The notes under the pieces are model-generated. The model saw only the letters and a program-made list of their open reading frames with translations, had not been told where the DNA came from and did no database searches. Source: Propionibacteriaceae bacterium P6A17 (lineage in GTDB: Bacteria > Actinomycetota > Actinomycetes > Propionibacteriales > Propionibacteriaceae). From it: DNA of 64,000 nucleotides. The DNA is taken from contig JHVD01000002.1 in assembly GCA_000619965.1 (NCBI GenBank), forward strand, positions 62,001 through 126,000. The letters are read 5' to 3'. Of this stretch, positions 1-9,172 are shown one piece after another; within the stretch, counting starts at the first letter, position 1, and every line of letters begins with the position of its first letter. The position numbers were made by a program, and so were the translations under genes.

Positions 1-1
1 C

Positions 2-1054
2 GATCCTCCCGCCCCAACCTCCGACGAGACCACCCTCCTCGTCGACGCCTCGGGCGCCGTCTCCATCGGCCGCACTGCGACGCCCGAGTTCGGCTTCGCC
101 GGCTACACCTCGTCGCTCGCCCACGGCCACACGACGATCCCCGGCCACCCCACGCTCGGCGCCGGCGGCTCCAGCGGGGGAGCGGCAGCCGCCGTCGCCG
201 CCCGTATGCTGCCGTTCGCGCCAGGCTCCGACGCCGCCGGCTCCGTGCGCATCCCCGCGGCGGCGTGCGGCATCGTCGGCATCAAACCCAGCCGCGCACT
301 GGTGCCCGTCACGCCCCGCGGCCTCATGGGGACGCTGGTCACCCCCGGCACGCTCGGCCGAACTGTCGCCGACGCCGCACTGCTCCTCGACGCGCTCACC
401 GGCGGGAGACTCGTCGGCGCGCTGGGCCGCGACCCGGAGCCGCGCCGCATCGCCGTCCTGCGCGACTTCCGGCCGTGGGCCGGCATCACCGACGGCCCAC
501 TCTCGCCCGAGGCCGGCCGGGCGCTCGACGTCGCCGCCCGACGGCTGGCCTCGGCAGGGCACGAGGTCGAGGAACTCGACGGGCCAGAGCTGCCGGGATA
601 CGCCGACGCGTTCCGCACCCGCTGGCACGCCAGCGCCGCCGAACTCGCCTCCACCGACGGGCAACTCGCCCTCTACGAGCCGCTGACGAGATACTTCGTC
701 GAGTCCGGGAGGCGCCTTGCGCCGGAAGTCGTCGCGGCGGCCGGGCGGCGGCTCGACGAGCTCGGCGCGACGATCCGCCGCGCTTTCTCGCCGTTCGACG
801 CCGTCCTCACCCCGACGACAGCCCTGCCACCCCGCCCAGTGGGGTGGGCCGGCGACGACCCCGAAGCCAACTTCCGGCGCCAATGCGAGTACACACCGCA
901 CACGTCGTTCGTCAACGTCGCCGGGCTGCCCGCGGTGTCGGTGCCGGTGCTGTCCCTCGGCCCCGGCCTCAGCATGGGCGTCCAGGTCATCGGGCGCCTG
1001 CGGCAGGAGGCGATCATCGTGCCTCTCGCGGCGCAGCTCGAGGCCGACGGATAG
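2..1054 (+). CDS. Amidase signature family enzyme (5' truncated)
   Basis: The reading frame is open from the window edge to TAG at 1052-1054, giving about 350 visible residues; the N-terminus lies outside the window. Amidase-signature enzymes hydrolyse amides with a Ser-cisSer-Lys triad. The glycine-rich core GGSSGG (bases about 167-184) and the nucleophile segment AGSVRIPA (about 236-259) are both present. The triad lysine normally lies about 75 residues before the nucleophile and so is off the window. The rest matches the usual C-terminal half, including a proline-rich LTPTTALPPRP stretch. The substrate is not predictable; the family includes GatA-like proteins and catabolic amidases. Its stop codon sits inside the likely -10 element of deoA. 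Confidence 0.85.
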   Translation, partial: DPPAPTSDETTLLVDASGAVSIGRTATPEFGFAGYTSSLAHGHTTIPGHPTLGAGGSSGGAAAAVAARMLPFAPGSDAAGSVRIPAAACGIVGIKPSRALVPVTPRGLMGTLVTPGTLGRTVADAALLLDALTGGRLVGALGRDPEPRRIAVLRDFRPWAGITDGPLSPEAGRALDVAARRLASAGHEVEELDGPELPGYADAFRTRWHASAAELASTDGQLALYEPLTRYFVESGRRLAPEVVAAAGRRLDELGATIRRAFSPFDAVLTPTTALPPRPVGWAGDDPEANFRRQCEYTPHTSFVNVAGLPAVSVPVLSLGPGLSMGVQVIGRLRQEAIIVPLAAQLEADG

Positions 1055-1057
1055 GCT
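1052..1057 (+). promoter_or_regulatory. -10-like TAGGCT of a leaderless deoA promoter
   Basis: TAGGCT ends 7 nt before the deoA ATG (1065), the spacing that puts the transcription start at or next to the A of ATG. The hexamer overlaps the amidase stop codon. No convincing -35 is seen. Confidence 0.45.
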
Positions 1058-1064
1058 GGAGCGC

Positions 1065-2353
<1,289 letters not shown>

Positions 2354-2357
<4 letters not shown>

Positions 2358-2992
2358 GGTTGCGTCGCCCTCTGGGGCCACTCGCCATCGGACTGTTCGC
2401 CGCCGGCGCGCTGGCCGCGTGCGCGCCCGCGCCTGGCGGCGCCCCGTCCGACCCACCGACCCCGACGGACGCCGTCGCGCCGACGACCACCGCTCCGACG
2501 TCAGCTCCGACGTTAGCTCCGACGTCAGCTCCGACCGAGACCGCAACCCCGCAGCCCGCCACCACGCCAGCCAGCGCGCCCGCCGACGGGACGTCGTCGG
2601 TGCGCGCGGCCACCGCCGTTCCCGACGCGGCCGGCTGGACGAGCCTCGACGCGAAACTCGTGTCCGCCTCCGACGTGGGGCAGTTCGCGCTCCCCGCGAG
2701 CGCCGCCGACTACCTGCGCGATCGGCTCGACGCCCCCTGCGACCTGCGCATCACCGTGTTCGCCGCCCACAGCGACGGATATTTCGTCTCCGATGAGTCC
2801 GGCACCTGCGACGGGGCCCAGCTCGCCGTCTACGGGCCCAACTCGGGCGGGATCGGCGAGCTGGTCAGTTTCGCCAGCGTGCCCGACTGCGCCGAGCTGC
2901 GTCGGGCAGGCGTGCCCGCCGGCGTCCCCGCCACGAAGCTGTTCCCCGACGGGCTCGCCTGCCTCGAGCAGGGCGCGCTGCAGAAGTACTAG
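2354..2992 (+). CDS. Putative secreted lipoprotein of unknown function
   Basis: A 212-residue protein starting at a GTG that overlaps the deoA stop (GTGA). Residues 1-24 form a lipoprotein signal peptide: basic MRLRRP, a hydrophobic stretch and a lipobox GALAAC. A Pro/Thr/Ala-rich linker of about 50 residues follows, containing a 12-bp tandem repeat, then a folded region of about 120 residues with four cysteines (CDLR, GTCD, PDCA, LACL). It would be anchored on the outer face of the membrane. I do not recognise the globular domain. Coupling to deoA may be positional only. Confidence 0.7.
2492..2535 (+). repeat. 12-bp tandem repeat in the lipoprotein linker
   Basis: Four consecutive 12-bp units begin at 2492, 2504, 2516 and 2528 (gctccgacgtca with small changes). 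They encode APTS/APTL-type tetrapeptides. This is an in-frame low-complexity linker likely to vary in copy number. Confidence 0.8.
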
Positions 2993-3005
2993 CCGGAAGC
3001 CTGGG

Positions 3006-3024
3006 CCGGCGCCGCTGGGGCCGG
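3006..3024. terminator. Weak hairpin between convergent genes
   Basis: CCGGCGCC (3006-3013) can pair imperfectly with GGGGCCGG (3017-3024) between two convergent stop codons. There is one mismatch and no T-run, so it is at best a weak bidirectional terminator. Confidence 0.3.
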
Positions 3025-3897
3025 TCAGTCGGTGGACAGCAGGAGGGCGAGGAGCTCGTCGGTGACGGCTTGGTCCATCGCGATCGGGGTGTCATCCAGG
3101 AACGCCACCGGCGTCATCAGCCGCACGCTGGAGGTGAGCCACACGCCGTCGGAGGTGCGGAGGTCGTCGGGAGTGAGCCGGGCGAGACCCGTCTCCCAGC
3201 CGGCCTCGGCGGCGGCACGGAACAGCACTCGCTGGGTGGTGCCGGGCAGCACGCCGATGTCGGGGTCGGTAGTGAGGAGCTTGCGCCCCTGCCGCACGAC
3301 GACACTCGACGTCGGGCCCTCCAACACGTAGCCGTCGCTGGTGGTGAACAGCACATCCTGCGCCCCGCGGGCATTCGCCTCCCGCAGGGCGGCCATGTTC
3401 GTCGCGTAGCTGAGCGTCTTGGCGCCCAGCAGCAGCCACGGGGCGCGGCCCATCGTGCCGGAGTCGAACGCGCGCTCCAGCAGCGCGACCCGGATCGGTC
3501 CCGTCGGGCGCACCGCGGCGGGAGCCGGGGTGACGGTCACCCAGGCGTAGCCGTCGGGATTCTCCGGCGCGTAGCCGCGCAGGACCATGAGCTTGACCAT
3601 GGCCTCGCCGGGGAGGGTGCCGTCGGCGTCCTCGGGGCGCCAGTGTGCCATGGCGGTCGCGACGGCGCGCCGCCAAGTGTCGTCGTCCGGCACGGGCATG
3701 CCGGTGAGCCCGGCCGAGCGGCGCAGGCGCCACAGGTGCTCGTCGACCTTCTTGACCCGCGTGCCGTCGTACCACATCGTCTCGAAGATGCCGTCGCCGC
3801 GCGCGATGCCCTGCGCCAGCGGCGAGAAGTGCGGCGAGGCCGCGTCAACGAGCTGGCCTTCGGGGTGGGTGGGATTGATGAGTACCACGACGTCCAT
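3025..3897 (-). CDS. pabC: Class IV aminotransferase fold protein, 4-amino-4-deoxychorismate lyase-like
   Basis: A 290-residue PLP enzyme of fold type IV, the group containing PabC, branched-chain and D-amino-acid aminotransferases. The N-terminal block QGIARGDGIFETMWYDG is typical of PabC-like members. The PLP lysine is in AKTLSYATNMAAL, followed by the ARGAQDVLFTTSDGYVLEGPTS block that binds the cofactor phosphate. PabC converts aminodeoxychorismate to p-aminobenzoate plus pyruvate for folate synthesis. No pabA/B neighbour is present, so an aminotransferase role cannot be excluded. The gene is monocistronic and its ATG lies 6 nt after a TAGTCT hexamer. Confidence 0.8.
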   Translation of the reverse strand: MDVVVLINPTHPEGQLVDAASPHFSPLAQGIARGDGIFETMWYDGTRVKKVDEHLWRLRRSAGLTGMPVPDDDTWRRAVATAMAHWRPEDADGTLPGEAMVKLMVLRGYAPENPDGYAWVTVTPAPAAVRPTGPIRVALLERAFDSGTMGRAPWLLLGAKTLSYATNMAALREANARGAQDVLFTTSDGYVLEGPTSSVVVRQGRKLLTTDPDIGVLPGTTQRVLFRAAAEAGWETGLARLTPDDLRTSDGVWLTSSVRLMTPVAFLDDTPIAMDQAVTDELLALLLSTD

Positions 3898-3903
3898 GTC
3901 TCG

Positions 3904-3909
3904 AGACTA
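3904..3909 (-). promoter_or_regulatory. -10-like TAGTCT of a leaderless pabC promoter
   Basis: Read on the minus strand, TAGTCT is followed by 6 nt and then the ATG at 3897. This fits a leaderless transcript. Confidence 0.4.
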
Positions 3910-3945
3910 GCCGCAGTCCTGACGCCGATCTCCGTCGCCCCCGCG

Positions 3946-4075
3946 GGGGGTGCGAGGCGTGGGGCGTGACGGGTTGCGATGGGGTTTGTGTGGGCTGGGC
4001 GTGTCGTGGGGGTTGGGGGGATCTGGATCGCAATCTGTCACGCCGGGCTTCGGCTCTGCCCTGCGGTGGGGTGGC
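3946..4075. repeat. 130-bp GC-rich intergenic repeat, copy 1
   Basis: This segment is repeated 186 bp downstream with one mismatch in 130 (C at 4061, G in copy 2). Inside it, ggcgtgacgggttgcgat (3963-3980) pairs with atcgcaatctgtcacgcc (4027-4044) over 18 bp. The only two non-Watson-Crick positions are G-U wobbles in plus-strand RNA. The 46-nt loop is very G/T-rich. No coding potential is seen on either strand. Confidence 0.85.
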
Positions 4076-4131
4076 TGGTGGGGCGGTCGTGTGGCCGTCC
4101 TTGGGCTCGGTGGTTCTGGGCTGCGGTGAGC

Positions 4132-4261
4132 GGGGGTGCGAGGCGTGGGGCGTGACGGGTTGCGATGGGGTTTGTGTGGGCTGGGCGTGTCGTGGGGGTT
4201 GGGGGGATCTGGATCGCAATCTGTCACGCCGGGCTTCGGCTCTGCCGTGCGGTGGGGTGGC
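4132..4261. repeat. 130-bp GC-rich intergenic repeat, copy 2
   Basis: Second copy of the 3946-4075 element, 129/130 identical. The same 18-bp stem-loop occupies about 4149-4230. A unique 56-bp spacer separates the copies. The sequence between pabC (ends 3897) and the tRNA-Pro terminator (4336) is otherwise featureless. Confidence 0.85.
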
Positions 4262-4335
4262 CGAGGGCCCGCGCAGGAGACTTGCCAGCGCGTCGCGGGA
4301 AGCCGCCGGACCGGCCGTGGTGGCCCACACATGGA

Positions 4336-4374
4336 TGAAGTCCCGGGACATCGCTGAGCGATGTCCCGGGACTT
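4336..4374 (-). terminator. Hairpin downstream of tRNA-Pro
   Basis: gaagtcccgggacatcgct and its exact reverse complement are separated by a single base, giving a 19-bp inverted repeat 6 nt past the tRNA 3' end. There is no T-run, but position and strength suggest the tRNA terminator. Confidence 0.75.
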
Positions 4375-4380
4375 CACACG

Positions 4381-4454
4381 TCGGGGTGACAGGATTTGAA
4401 CCTGCGGCCTCGTCGTCCCGAACGACGCGCGCTACCAAGCTGCGCCACACCCCG
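4381..4454 (-). tRNA. tRNA-Pro (anticodon CGG)
   Basis: Read on the minus strand, the acceptor CGGGGTG pairs with CACCCCG, with discriminator A at 4381. The D-arm contains AGCTTGGTAGC. The anticodon stem CGTCG/CGACG encloses TTCGGGA with anticodon CGG (proline, codon CCG). The T-arm contains GGTTCAAATCC. CCA is not encoded. The gene is single, bordered by the hairpin above and the two 130-bp repeats. Confidence 0.96.
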
Positions 4455-4474
4455 ATGGACTTGAGCCGTCGCTC

Positions 4475-4480
4475 AGCATA
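4475..4480 (-). promoter_or_regulatory. -10-like TATGCT for tRNA-Pro
   Basis: TATGCT on the minus strand lies 20 nt upstream of the mature tRNA 5' end. A TTGGCG with 19-nt spacing could be the -35. Confidence 0.35.
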
Positions 4481-4511
4481 GCGCAGAAGTCGTCTCCCGC
4501 GCCAAACGGGC

Positions 4512-5417
4512 TCAAGGCCGCGCGGTCAGGCGCAGCAGCGACACCTCCGGCGGGCATGCAAACCGGAACGGCGCGTACGGCGACGTGCCGAGCCCAGCCG
4601 AGACGTGCAGCCACGACGTGCGCCCCTCGGCCTGGTGCGTGCTCACTCCCTTGACCCTCGCGGGCTCGATGTCACAGTTGGTGACGAGCGCCCCCCATCC
4701 CGGCACGCACACCTGCCCGCCGTGCGTGTGGCCGGCGAGGATCGCGTCGCAACCGTCCGCCGTCATGGCGTCGAGGATCCGGCGGTAGGGGGCGTGCGTC
4801 ACGCCGATCGATACATCGACACCGTCCGACGGCGGCCCCGCGACGAGCGAGTAGTCGTCGCGGTCGTGGTGTGCGTCGTCGGTGCCGCGGAACTCGAACG
4901 TCAAGCCCTGCACCTCGATGACGTGGCGCGACGTGTTGATGTCCACCCAGCCGTAGGACTCGAGCGCGCGACGCAGCTCGTCGGTGGGCAGTGCGGTGAG
5001 GTCCTCCTCTGCGGGGGCATGCGAGCGTCCGTCGGCGAGGTAGCGCAGCGGGTTCTTGAAGCGCGGGGCCACGTAGTCGTTGGAGCCGAATACGAATACC
5101 CCGGGCACGTGACGCAGGCTCCTCAACCCCACCTGCAGCAGCCGGATGGAGTCGGCGGAGGCGATGTTGTCGCCGGTGTTGACCACGAGGTCGGGCCCGA
5201 ACTGCGCCAGGGAGCGCAGGAAGCGCAGCTTGTCGGTCTGGCTGGGCAGCAGGTGCAGATCCGACAGGTGCAGCACACGCACCTCCTCGGCGCCCCGGGG
5301 CAGCACTGGCATCGTCTCGTGACGGACGGTGAACCGGTGCGCCTCGACGAGCCCCCAGCCGAAGCAGGCCGCTCCGAGGCCGGCGACGGCGGCCGTCGAC
5401 TTCGCGACCGGATGCAT
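4512..5417 (-). CDS. Calcineurin-like metallophosphoesterase (membrane-anchored)
   Basis: This 301-residue protein has all blocks of a dimetal phosphoesterase: SDLH (D53, H55), TGDN (D83), GSND (N113, in place of GNHD), THAP (H208) and GHTHGG (229-234). A short hydrophobic segment near residues 7-24 probably anchors it. Its TGA/ATG overlaps the upstream penicillin-binding protein gene by one base (TGATG). The same pairing (ponA2 with Rv3683) occurs in Mycobacterium, suggesting a cell-envelope role. The substrate is unknown; YaeI-type family members have been linked to phospholipid or nucleotide hydrolysis. Confidence 0.88.
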   Translation of the reverse strand: MHPVAKSTAAVAGLGAACFGWGLVEAHRFTVRHETMPVLPRGAEEVRVLHLSDLHLLPSQTDKLRFLRSLAQFGPDLVVNTGDNIASADSIRLLQVGLRSLRHVPGVFVFGSNDYVAPRFKNPLRYLADGRSHAPAEEDLTALPTDELRRALESYGWVDINTSRHVIEVQGLTFEFRGTDDAHHDRDDYSLVAGPPSDGVDVSIGVTHAPYRRILDAMTADGCDAILAGHTHGGQVCVPGWGALVTNCDIEPARVKGVSTHQAEGRTSWLHVSAGLGTSPYAPFRFACPPEVSLLRLTARP

Positions 5418-7855
5418 CAGTCGTCCCCGTCGTCGTTGCCGCCACCGCCACCGCCGTTGCCGCCGCCGTTGCCATTGCCGGGGCCGGGTGCGGGTGCCGG
5501 TGTGGCGCTAGGCTGCTCGGAGCCCGCCGGTTGCGACGGTTGAACCGTCGGCTTCGGCTGCGGGCGTGGGCCGATCGACACCTTCAGGGAAATCGTCGAG
5601 AAGATCGGCGCCTCCTTCGACGGGGAGGCCCCCAGGAACGTGCCGGCGGGACGCGACGAGTAGACCCCCCAGCGCTGCGTGCTGAAGCCGGCCGCCTCGA
5701 TCGTCTTCTTCGCCTCCTCATACGACATGCCGGAGACGTCGGGCACGGGCACCTTCTTGCCCTCGAGGACGCGGTCCGTCGGCTTGGTGAAAGCGGTCTT
5801 CGGCTTGTCCTTCAGTGCGGCGGTCATCGCCGCCCGCCACATCTGGCCGGCATCGCCGCCACCGGTACCGCGCAGGCGCGTGCCGTTCTGGAGCCGGAAC
5901 CCGTCGAGGGACTTCGGGCGGGTGTCCGTCGGCCAGCCACTGTCCAGGGCGAGCATCGAGACCCCCACCATCTCCGGGGTGTAGCCCGCGAACCAGACCG
6001 CCAGGCTGCCCGACGTGGTGCCGGTCTTGCCGGCCTGCGGCCGGCCGTCGGCCAGTCGTGCCGGGCGACCGGTGCCGTTGTTCATCACGTCGGAGAGCAG
6101 GTAGCTCACGCCATCGGCGACCACGGGATCGACGACCTGCTTGCAGTCGCCGTCAGGGACGGCCAGCTCCTTGCCTGCGGCGGTGGTGATCTTCTGCAGG
6201 ATGCGGGGGGTGCAGTGGACGCCGCGGTTGGCGAACGTGGCATACCCCTCGGCCATCGACATCGGGGAGACGTACTTGACGCCCAGCACCCAGGTGGCGA
6301 TGTAGTCCTCGTCGGTGCGCATGTCGCTGTCGTCGGCGAGCTTCACGCCGGTCTTCAGGGCCATCTCGATCATGGGGCAGTTGCCCATCGCCTGGGTGAG
6401 TCGCACGTAGTAGGTGTTGACCGAATTGCGGGTGGCCTCGAGCATGCTGATGTCGCCGTAGTTGCGGCCCCCGAGGTTGCCGACGGATGCGCCCGCTTCG
6501 ACGGGTTCGCTGCGGCCACAGCCCTTCCAGCGGGTGCCGCCGATGTCGATCCTGCCGGGGGCATTGATGGTGTGATTGGTGGACATGCCGGCCTCGAGGG
6601 CCGCCGCGGCGGCGAACACCTTCATCGTCGAACCGGACTGGTAGCCCTCGGCGCCGCCCATCTCAGCGGTGACGTTGTAGTTGAAGAAGGTCTCGCCCTT
6701 GGCCTTGTCGGTACCCATCTTGGGCCGGCTCTGCGCCATGGCGACGATCAACCCGTCGGGCCGCAACACGACGGTGTTGCCGATCACCGGATCCGTGGGG
6801 GAGACCATGGAGCTCACCGACTTCTCGGCCGCATCCTGCGTCGTCGGATCGATCAGCGTCTGGATGGTCAGGCCGCCGCGCTTGAGCGTGTTGATGCGCT
6901 CCTCACGGCTGTCCCCGAGCCCGTCGACGCTGCCGTTGACGAGCGTGCGATACACGTAGTCGCACAGGAACGGGTACTTCGCGGTGACGCAACCGTTGGG
7001 GGTGCGGGTGACCTTCTCGGGATCGAACCCCACCTTCTTGGCCTCGGCCGCCTCTTCCTTGGTGACGAATCCCTCCGCGGCCATGCGGTTCAGCACCTGA
7101 TCGCGGCGGTTGATCGCGCGGGCGGTGTTCTTCGCGGGGTTGAATCCGACGGGGTTCTGCACCAGGCCGGCGAGCATCGCGGACTGCGCGAGGTCGAGGT
7201 CCTTCGCGTGGACGCCGAAGTACTGCAGCGCCGCCGCCTCGACGCCGTACGCGCCGTTGCCGTAGTAGGCGATGTTGAGGTAGCGCTCGAGGATCTCGTC
7301 CTTCGTGAACTCCTTCTCGACGGCCATCGCGTAGCGCATCTCCTCGATCTTGCGCTCGATCGAGACGGCCACCGCGGCCTTGGCGGCCTCCTCGTCGCCC
7401 TCGTACTTGGCCTTCTCGACGCGGACGAGCTTCACGTACTGCTGCGTCAGCGTCGACGCCCCCTGGGTGTCGCCCGTGATCGTCTTGAGGAAGGCACGCA
7501 CCATGCCCTCGGGGTCGACCGCGCCGTGCTCGTAGAAGCGGTGGTCCTCGATGGCCACCTGCGCGTCGCGCATGTACTTCGAGATCTCGTCGAGCGGCTT
7601 GTAGATGCGGTTCTCGTCGTAGAACTGCGACAGCACCTGCCCGTCGGCCATGAGGATGCGCGAGCGCTCCGACTGTGGCGGGGCCTCGAACTCCGCAGGC
7701 AGGTACTCGAACGACTCCGCAGTCGCACGGACCGTCCCACTGGCCATCGCGACGAAGGGCACCGCCACGCCCGACAGCAGCACGCCCGCGAGCAGGCTGA
7801 TCGCCAGGAACATGAAGGTCGCGTACGCCTTGTCGCTGAGCTTCGCCGATTTCAT
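5417..7855 (-). CDS. ponA2: Bifunctional class A penicillin-binding protein with PASTA domain
   Basis: An 812-residue peptidoglycan synthase. The N-terminus has one membrane segment (about 11-37). The glycosyltransferase domain has the catalytic glutamate in EDHRFYEHG (E103) and QGASTLTQQ (131-139). The transpeptidase domain has SxxK at S409-K412, SVN at 478-480 and KTGTT at 610-614. One PASTA repeat (about 702-765) and a Pro/Gly/Asn/Asp-rich tail (770-812) follow, the order of mycobacterial PonA2. It polymerises lipid II and cross-links stem peptides outside the membrane. The ATG follows TAGACT by 6 nt, and the gene is first in a two-gene operon with the metallophosphoesterase. whiB is divergent, as in Mycobacterium. 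Confidence 0.95.
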   Translation of the reverse strand: MKSAKLSDKAYATFMFLAISLLAGVLLSGVAVPFVAMASGTVRATAESFEYLPAEFEAPPQSERSRILMADGQVLSQFYDENRIYKPLDEISKYMRDAQVAIEDHRFYEHGAVDPEGMVRAFLKTITGDTQGASTLTQQYVKLVRVEKAKYEGDEEAAKAAVAVSIERKIEEMRYAMAVEKEFTKDEILERYLNIAYYGNGAYGVEAAALQYFGVHAKDLDLAQSAMLAGLVQNPVGFNPAKNTARAINRRDQVLNRMAAEGFVTKEEAAEAKKVGFDPEKVTRTPNGCVTAKYPFLCDYVYRTLVNGSVDGLGDSREERINTLKRGGLTIQTLIDPTTQDAAEKSVSSMVSPTDPVIGNTVVLRPDGLIVAMAQSRPKMGTDKAKGETFFNYNVTAEMGGAEGYQSGSTMKVFAAAAALEAGMSTNHTINAPGRIDIGGTRWKGCGRSEPVEAGASVGNLGGRNYGDISMLEATRNSVNTYYVRLTQAMGNCPMIEMALKTGVKLADDSDMRTDEDYIATWVLGVKYVSPMSMAEGYATFANRGVHCTPRILQKITTAAGKELAVPDGDCKQVVDPVVADGVSYLLSDVMNNGTGRPARLADGRPQAGKTGTTSGSLAVWFAGYTPEMVGVSMLALDSGWPTDTRPKSLDGFRLQNGTRLRGTGGGDAGQMWRAAMTAALKDKPKTAFTKPTDRVLEGKKVPVPDVSGMSYEEAKKTIEAAGFSTQRWGVYSSRPAGTFLGASPSKEAPIFSTISLKVSIGPRPQPKPTVQPSQPAGSEQPSATPAPAPGPGNGNGGGNGGGGGGNDDGDD

Positions 7856-7861
7856 GCCGAC

Positions 7862-7867
7862 AGTCTA
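7862..7867 (-). promoter_or_regulatory. -10-like TAGACT of a leaderless PBP promoter
   Basis: TAGACT on the minus strand, 6 nt before the PBP ATG at 7855. Confidence 0.4.
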
Positions 7868-7961
7868 CGTGACGGCTCCCGCGATCCCCTCCCCGACGAT
7901 GTCGCCTGCGGGTAAGAGGCGTGGGGGAGGGGGGTTCCGCATGCCCCGGGTGGCCTGCTAG

Positions 7962-7973
7962 GTTGGGCCCAAC
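7962..7973. promoter_or_regulatory. Perfect 12-bp palindrome GTTGGGCCCAAC upstream of whiB
   Basis: GTTGGGCCCAAC is a perfect palindrome 27 nt before the whiB ATG. It overlaps a possible -10 (TAGGTT, 7959-7964). It could be an operator, or chance in a GC-rich leader. Confidence 0.35.
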
Positions 7974-8000
7974 GACAACCTGCGCAAGGGAGGGCAGAGC

Positions 8001-8261
8001 ATGTCTCTCGCCGAAGTGAGTGAGTGGACTCTCCGGGCCAATTGCCGTGACATGGCGGATGCGCTGTTTCCGGAGGGCAAGGACCAAAAGCGCGCGCGGG
8101 TGGTTTGCCGCGACTGCCCGGTCCGCTCGGAGTGCCTCGCCGAGGCCCTCGACAACCGTGTCGAATGGGGTGTGTGGGGCGGCATGACCGAGCGAGAGCG
8201 TCGAGCGTTGCTGCGGGCCAGGCCAGACATCAAGAACTGGCACGCCGTCCTCGTGCGCTGA
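8001..8261 (+). CDS. whiB: WhiB-family iron-sulfur transcriptional regulator
   Basis: An 86-residue protein with four cysteines in the WhiB arrangement (C15, C36, C39, C45) that ligate a [4Fe-4S] cluster. It carries the family turn GVWGGMTERERR (57-68) that contacts sigma factor region 4. WhiB proteins bind the RNA polymerase sigma subunit and respond to O2, NO or redox state. The start has a strong RBS (AAGGGAGGG). Location beside a PASTA PBP and upstream of nth matches the mycobacterial whiB4-ponA2 arrangement, so whiB4-type is the best guess. The C-terminus is short and lacks an obvious DNA-binding basic tail. Confidence 0.93.
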   Translation: MSLAEVSEWTLRANCRDMADALFPEGKDQKRARVVCRDCPVRSECLAEALDNRVEWGVWGGMTERERRALLRARPDIKNWHAVLVR

Positions 8262-8324
8262 GGCCCCTCCGCGGTGGCCCGACGGGCCGCGGCCGATCGT
8301 CGCTGCGCCGTTGCCGCATGCGGC

Positions 8325-8330
8325 TAGGCT
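8325..8330 (+). promoter_or_regulatory. -10-like TAGGCT of a leaderless promoter
   Basis: TAGGCT followed by 6 nt and ATG at 8337. This would drive the small DUF4177-like gene and the nth-thioredoxin-NUDIX genes behind it. Confidence 0.45.
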
Positions 8331-8336
8331 GCTCCC

Positions 8337-8495
8337 ATGACCAAGTGGGAGTACTTCACCGCACCGATCCTGTCGCACGTCGCGCAGCAGATCCTCAACA
8401 ACTTCGGCGCCGAGGGCTGGGAGCTCGTCACGCTCGCGCCCGGACCGAACCCGGACACGCTCGTCGGCTACTTCAAGCGGCCGCTCGAGGGCTGA
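8337..8495 (+). CDS. Small DUF4177-like protein
   Basis: A 52-residue protein beginning MTKWEYFTAPIL, with the GAEGWELV core and a closing TLVGYFKRP, the pattern of DUF4177-type small proteins. Their function is unknown. It is the first gene of a tight set: nth starts 3 nt after its stop. The ATG lies 6 nt after TAGGCT, consistent with leaderless expression. A homologous small ORF commonly sits near whiB4/nth in actinobacteria. Confidence 0.75.
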   Translation: MTKWEYFTAPILSHVAQQILNNFGAEGWELVTLAPGPNPDTLVGYFKRPLEG

Positions 8496-8497
8496 GC

Positions 8498-9172
8498 ATG
8501 ACCGCAGCGACGGTGCTCGCGGACGCGCTCGCCGCCGCGTACCCAGACGCTCGCTGCGAGCTGGACTTCACGACGCCCTTCGAGCTGCTCGTGGCGACGG
8601 TGCTCTCGGCGCAGTCGACGGACCGGCGGGTCAACGCGGTCACGCCCGAGCTGTTTCGCCGCTGGCCTGACCCGCAGGCGCTCGCGACGGCCGATCTCGC
8701 GGACGTCGAGGAGGTCATCCGCCCCGTCGGCTTCTTCCGTAACAAGGCGGCCGCCATCGTCGGGCTGTCGCGGGTGCTCGTCGACGAGCATGACGGCGTC
8801 GTCCCCTCCACGCTCGAAGGTCTCGTCCGGCTGCCGGGGGTGGGCCGCAAGACGGCCAACGTCGTGCTGGGCAACGCCTTCGGGGTGCCCGGCGTCACCC
8901 CGGACACCCACCTCATCCGTCTGGCGGGGCGCTTCGGCTGGACGGGTTCGACGAAGCCCGACGACGTCGAGCGTGACGTCATGGCGCTCGTTCCTCCGCA
9001 ACGATGGACCCAGCTGTGCCACGAAGTGATCTGGCACGGTCGACGGGTGTGCCACGCCCGCAAGCCCGCCTGCGGGGCCTGCCCCGTCGCAGACCTCTGC
9101 CCGAGCTTCGGCATCGGTGAGACCGATCGGACGAAGGCCGCGGCGCTCGTGCGGACGGAGGCGAGGGCATGA
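8498..9172 (+). CDS. nth: Endonuclease III (DNA glycosylase/AP lyase)
   Basis: A 224-residue base-excision-repair enzyme for oxidised pyrimidines. The helix-hairpin-helix LPGVGRKTANVVL holds the catalytic lysine, and the catalytic aspartate is in VTPDTHLIRL. The C-terminal [4Fe-4S] loop C-x6-C-x2-C-x5-C (CHARKPACGACPVADLC) is complete. The start ATG is 2 nt after the preceding stop, and its own stop overlaps the next gene by 4 bp (ATGA). Confidence 0.96.
   Translation: MTAATVLADALAAAYPDARCELDFTTPFELLVATVLSAQSTDRRVNAVTPELFRRWPDPQALATADLADVEEVIRPVGFFRNKAAAIVGLSRVLVDEHDGVVPSTLEGLVRLPGVGRKTANVVLGNAFGVPGVTPDTHLIRLAGRFGWTGSTKPDDVERDVMALVPPQRWTQLCHEVIWHGRRVCHARKPACGACPVADLCPSFGIGETDRTKAAALVRTEARA

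Noticed and set aside
3845-4450. Long open frames on both strands through the 130-bp repeats and tRNA-Pro
   Set aside because: They run through a tRNA gene, its terminator and a non-coding direct repeat; the predicted peptides are repeats of low-complexity Pro/His/Arg sequence with no RBS.
4381-4454. tRNA-Pro as an integration site of a mobile element
   Set aside because: No integrase gene and no duplicated tRNA 3' end is visible within the window.
5531-7915. 794-codon open frame antisense to the PBP gene
   Set aside because: A shadow of the high-GC third-position bias in the opposite gene; no motif, and the minus-strand PBP has complete catalytic motifs.
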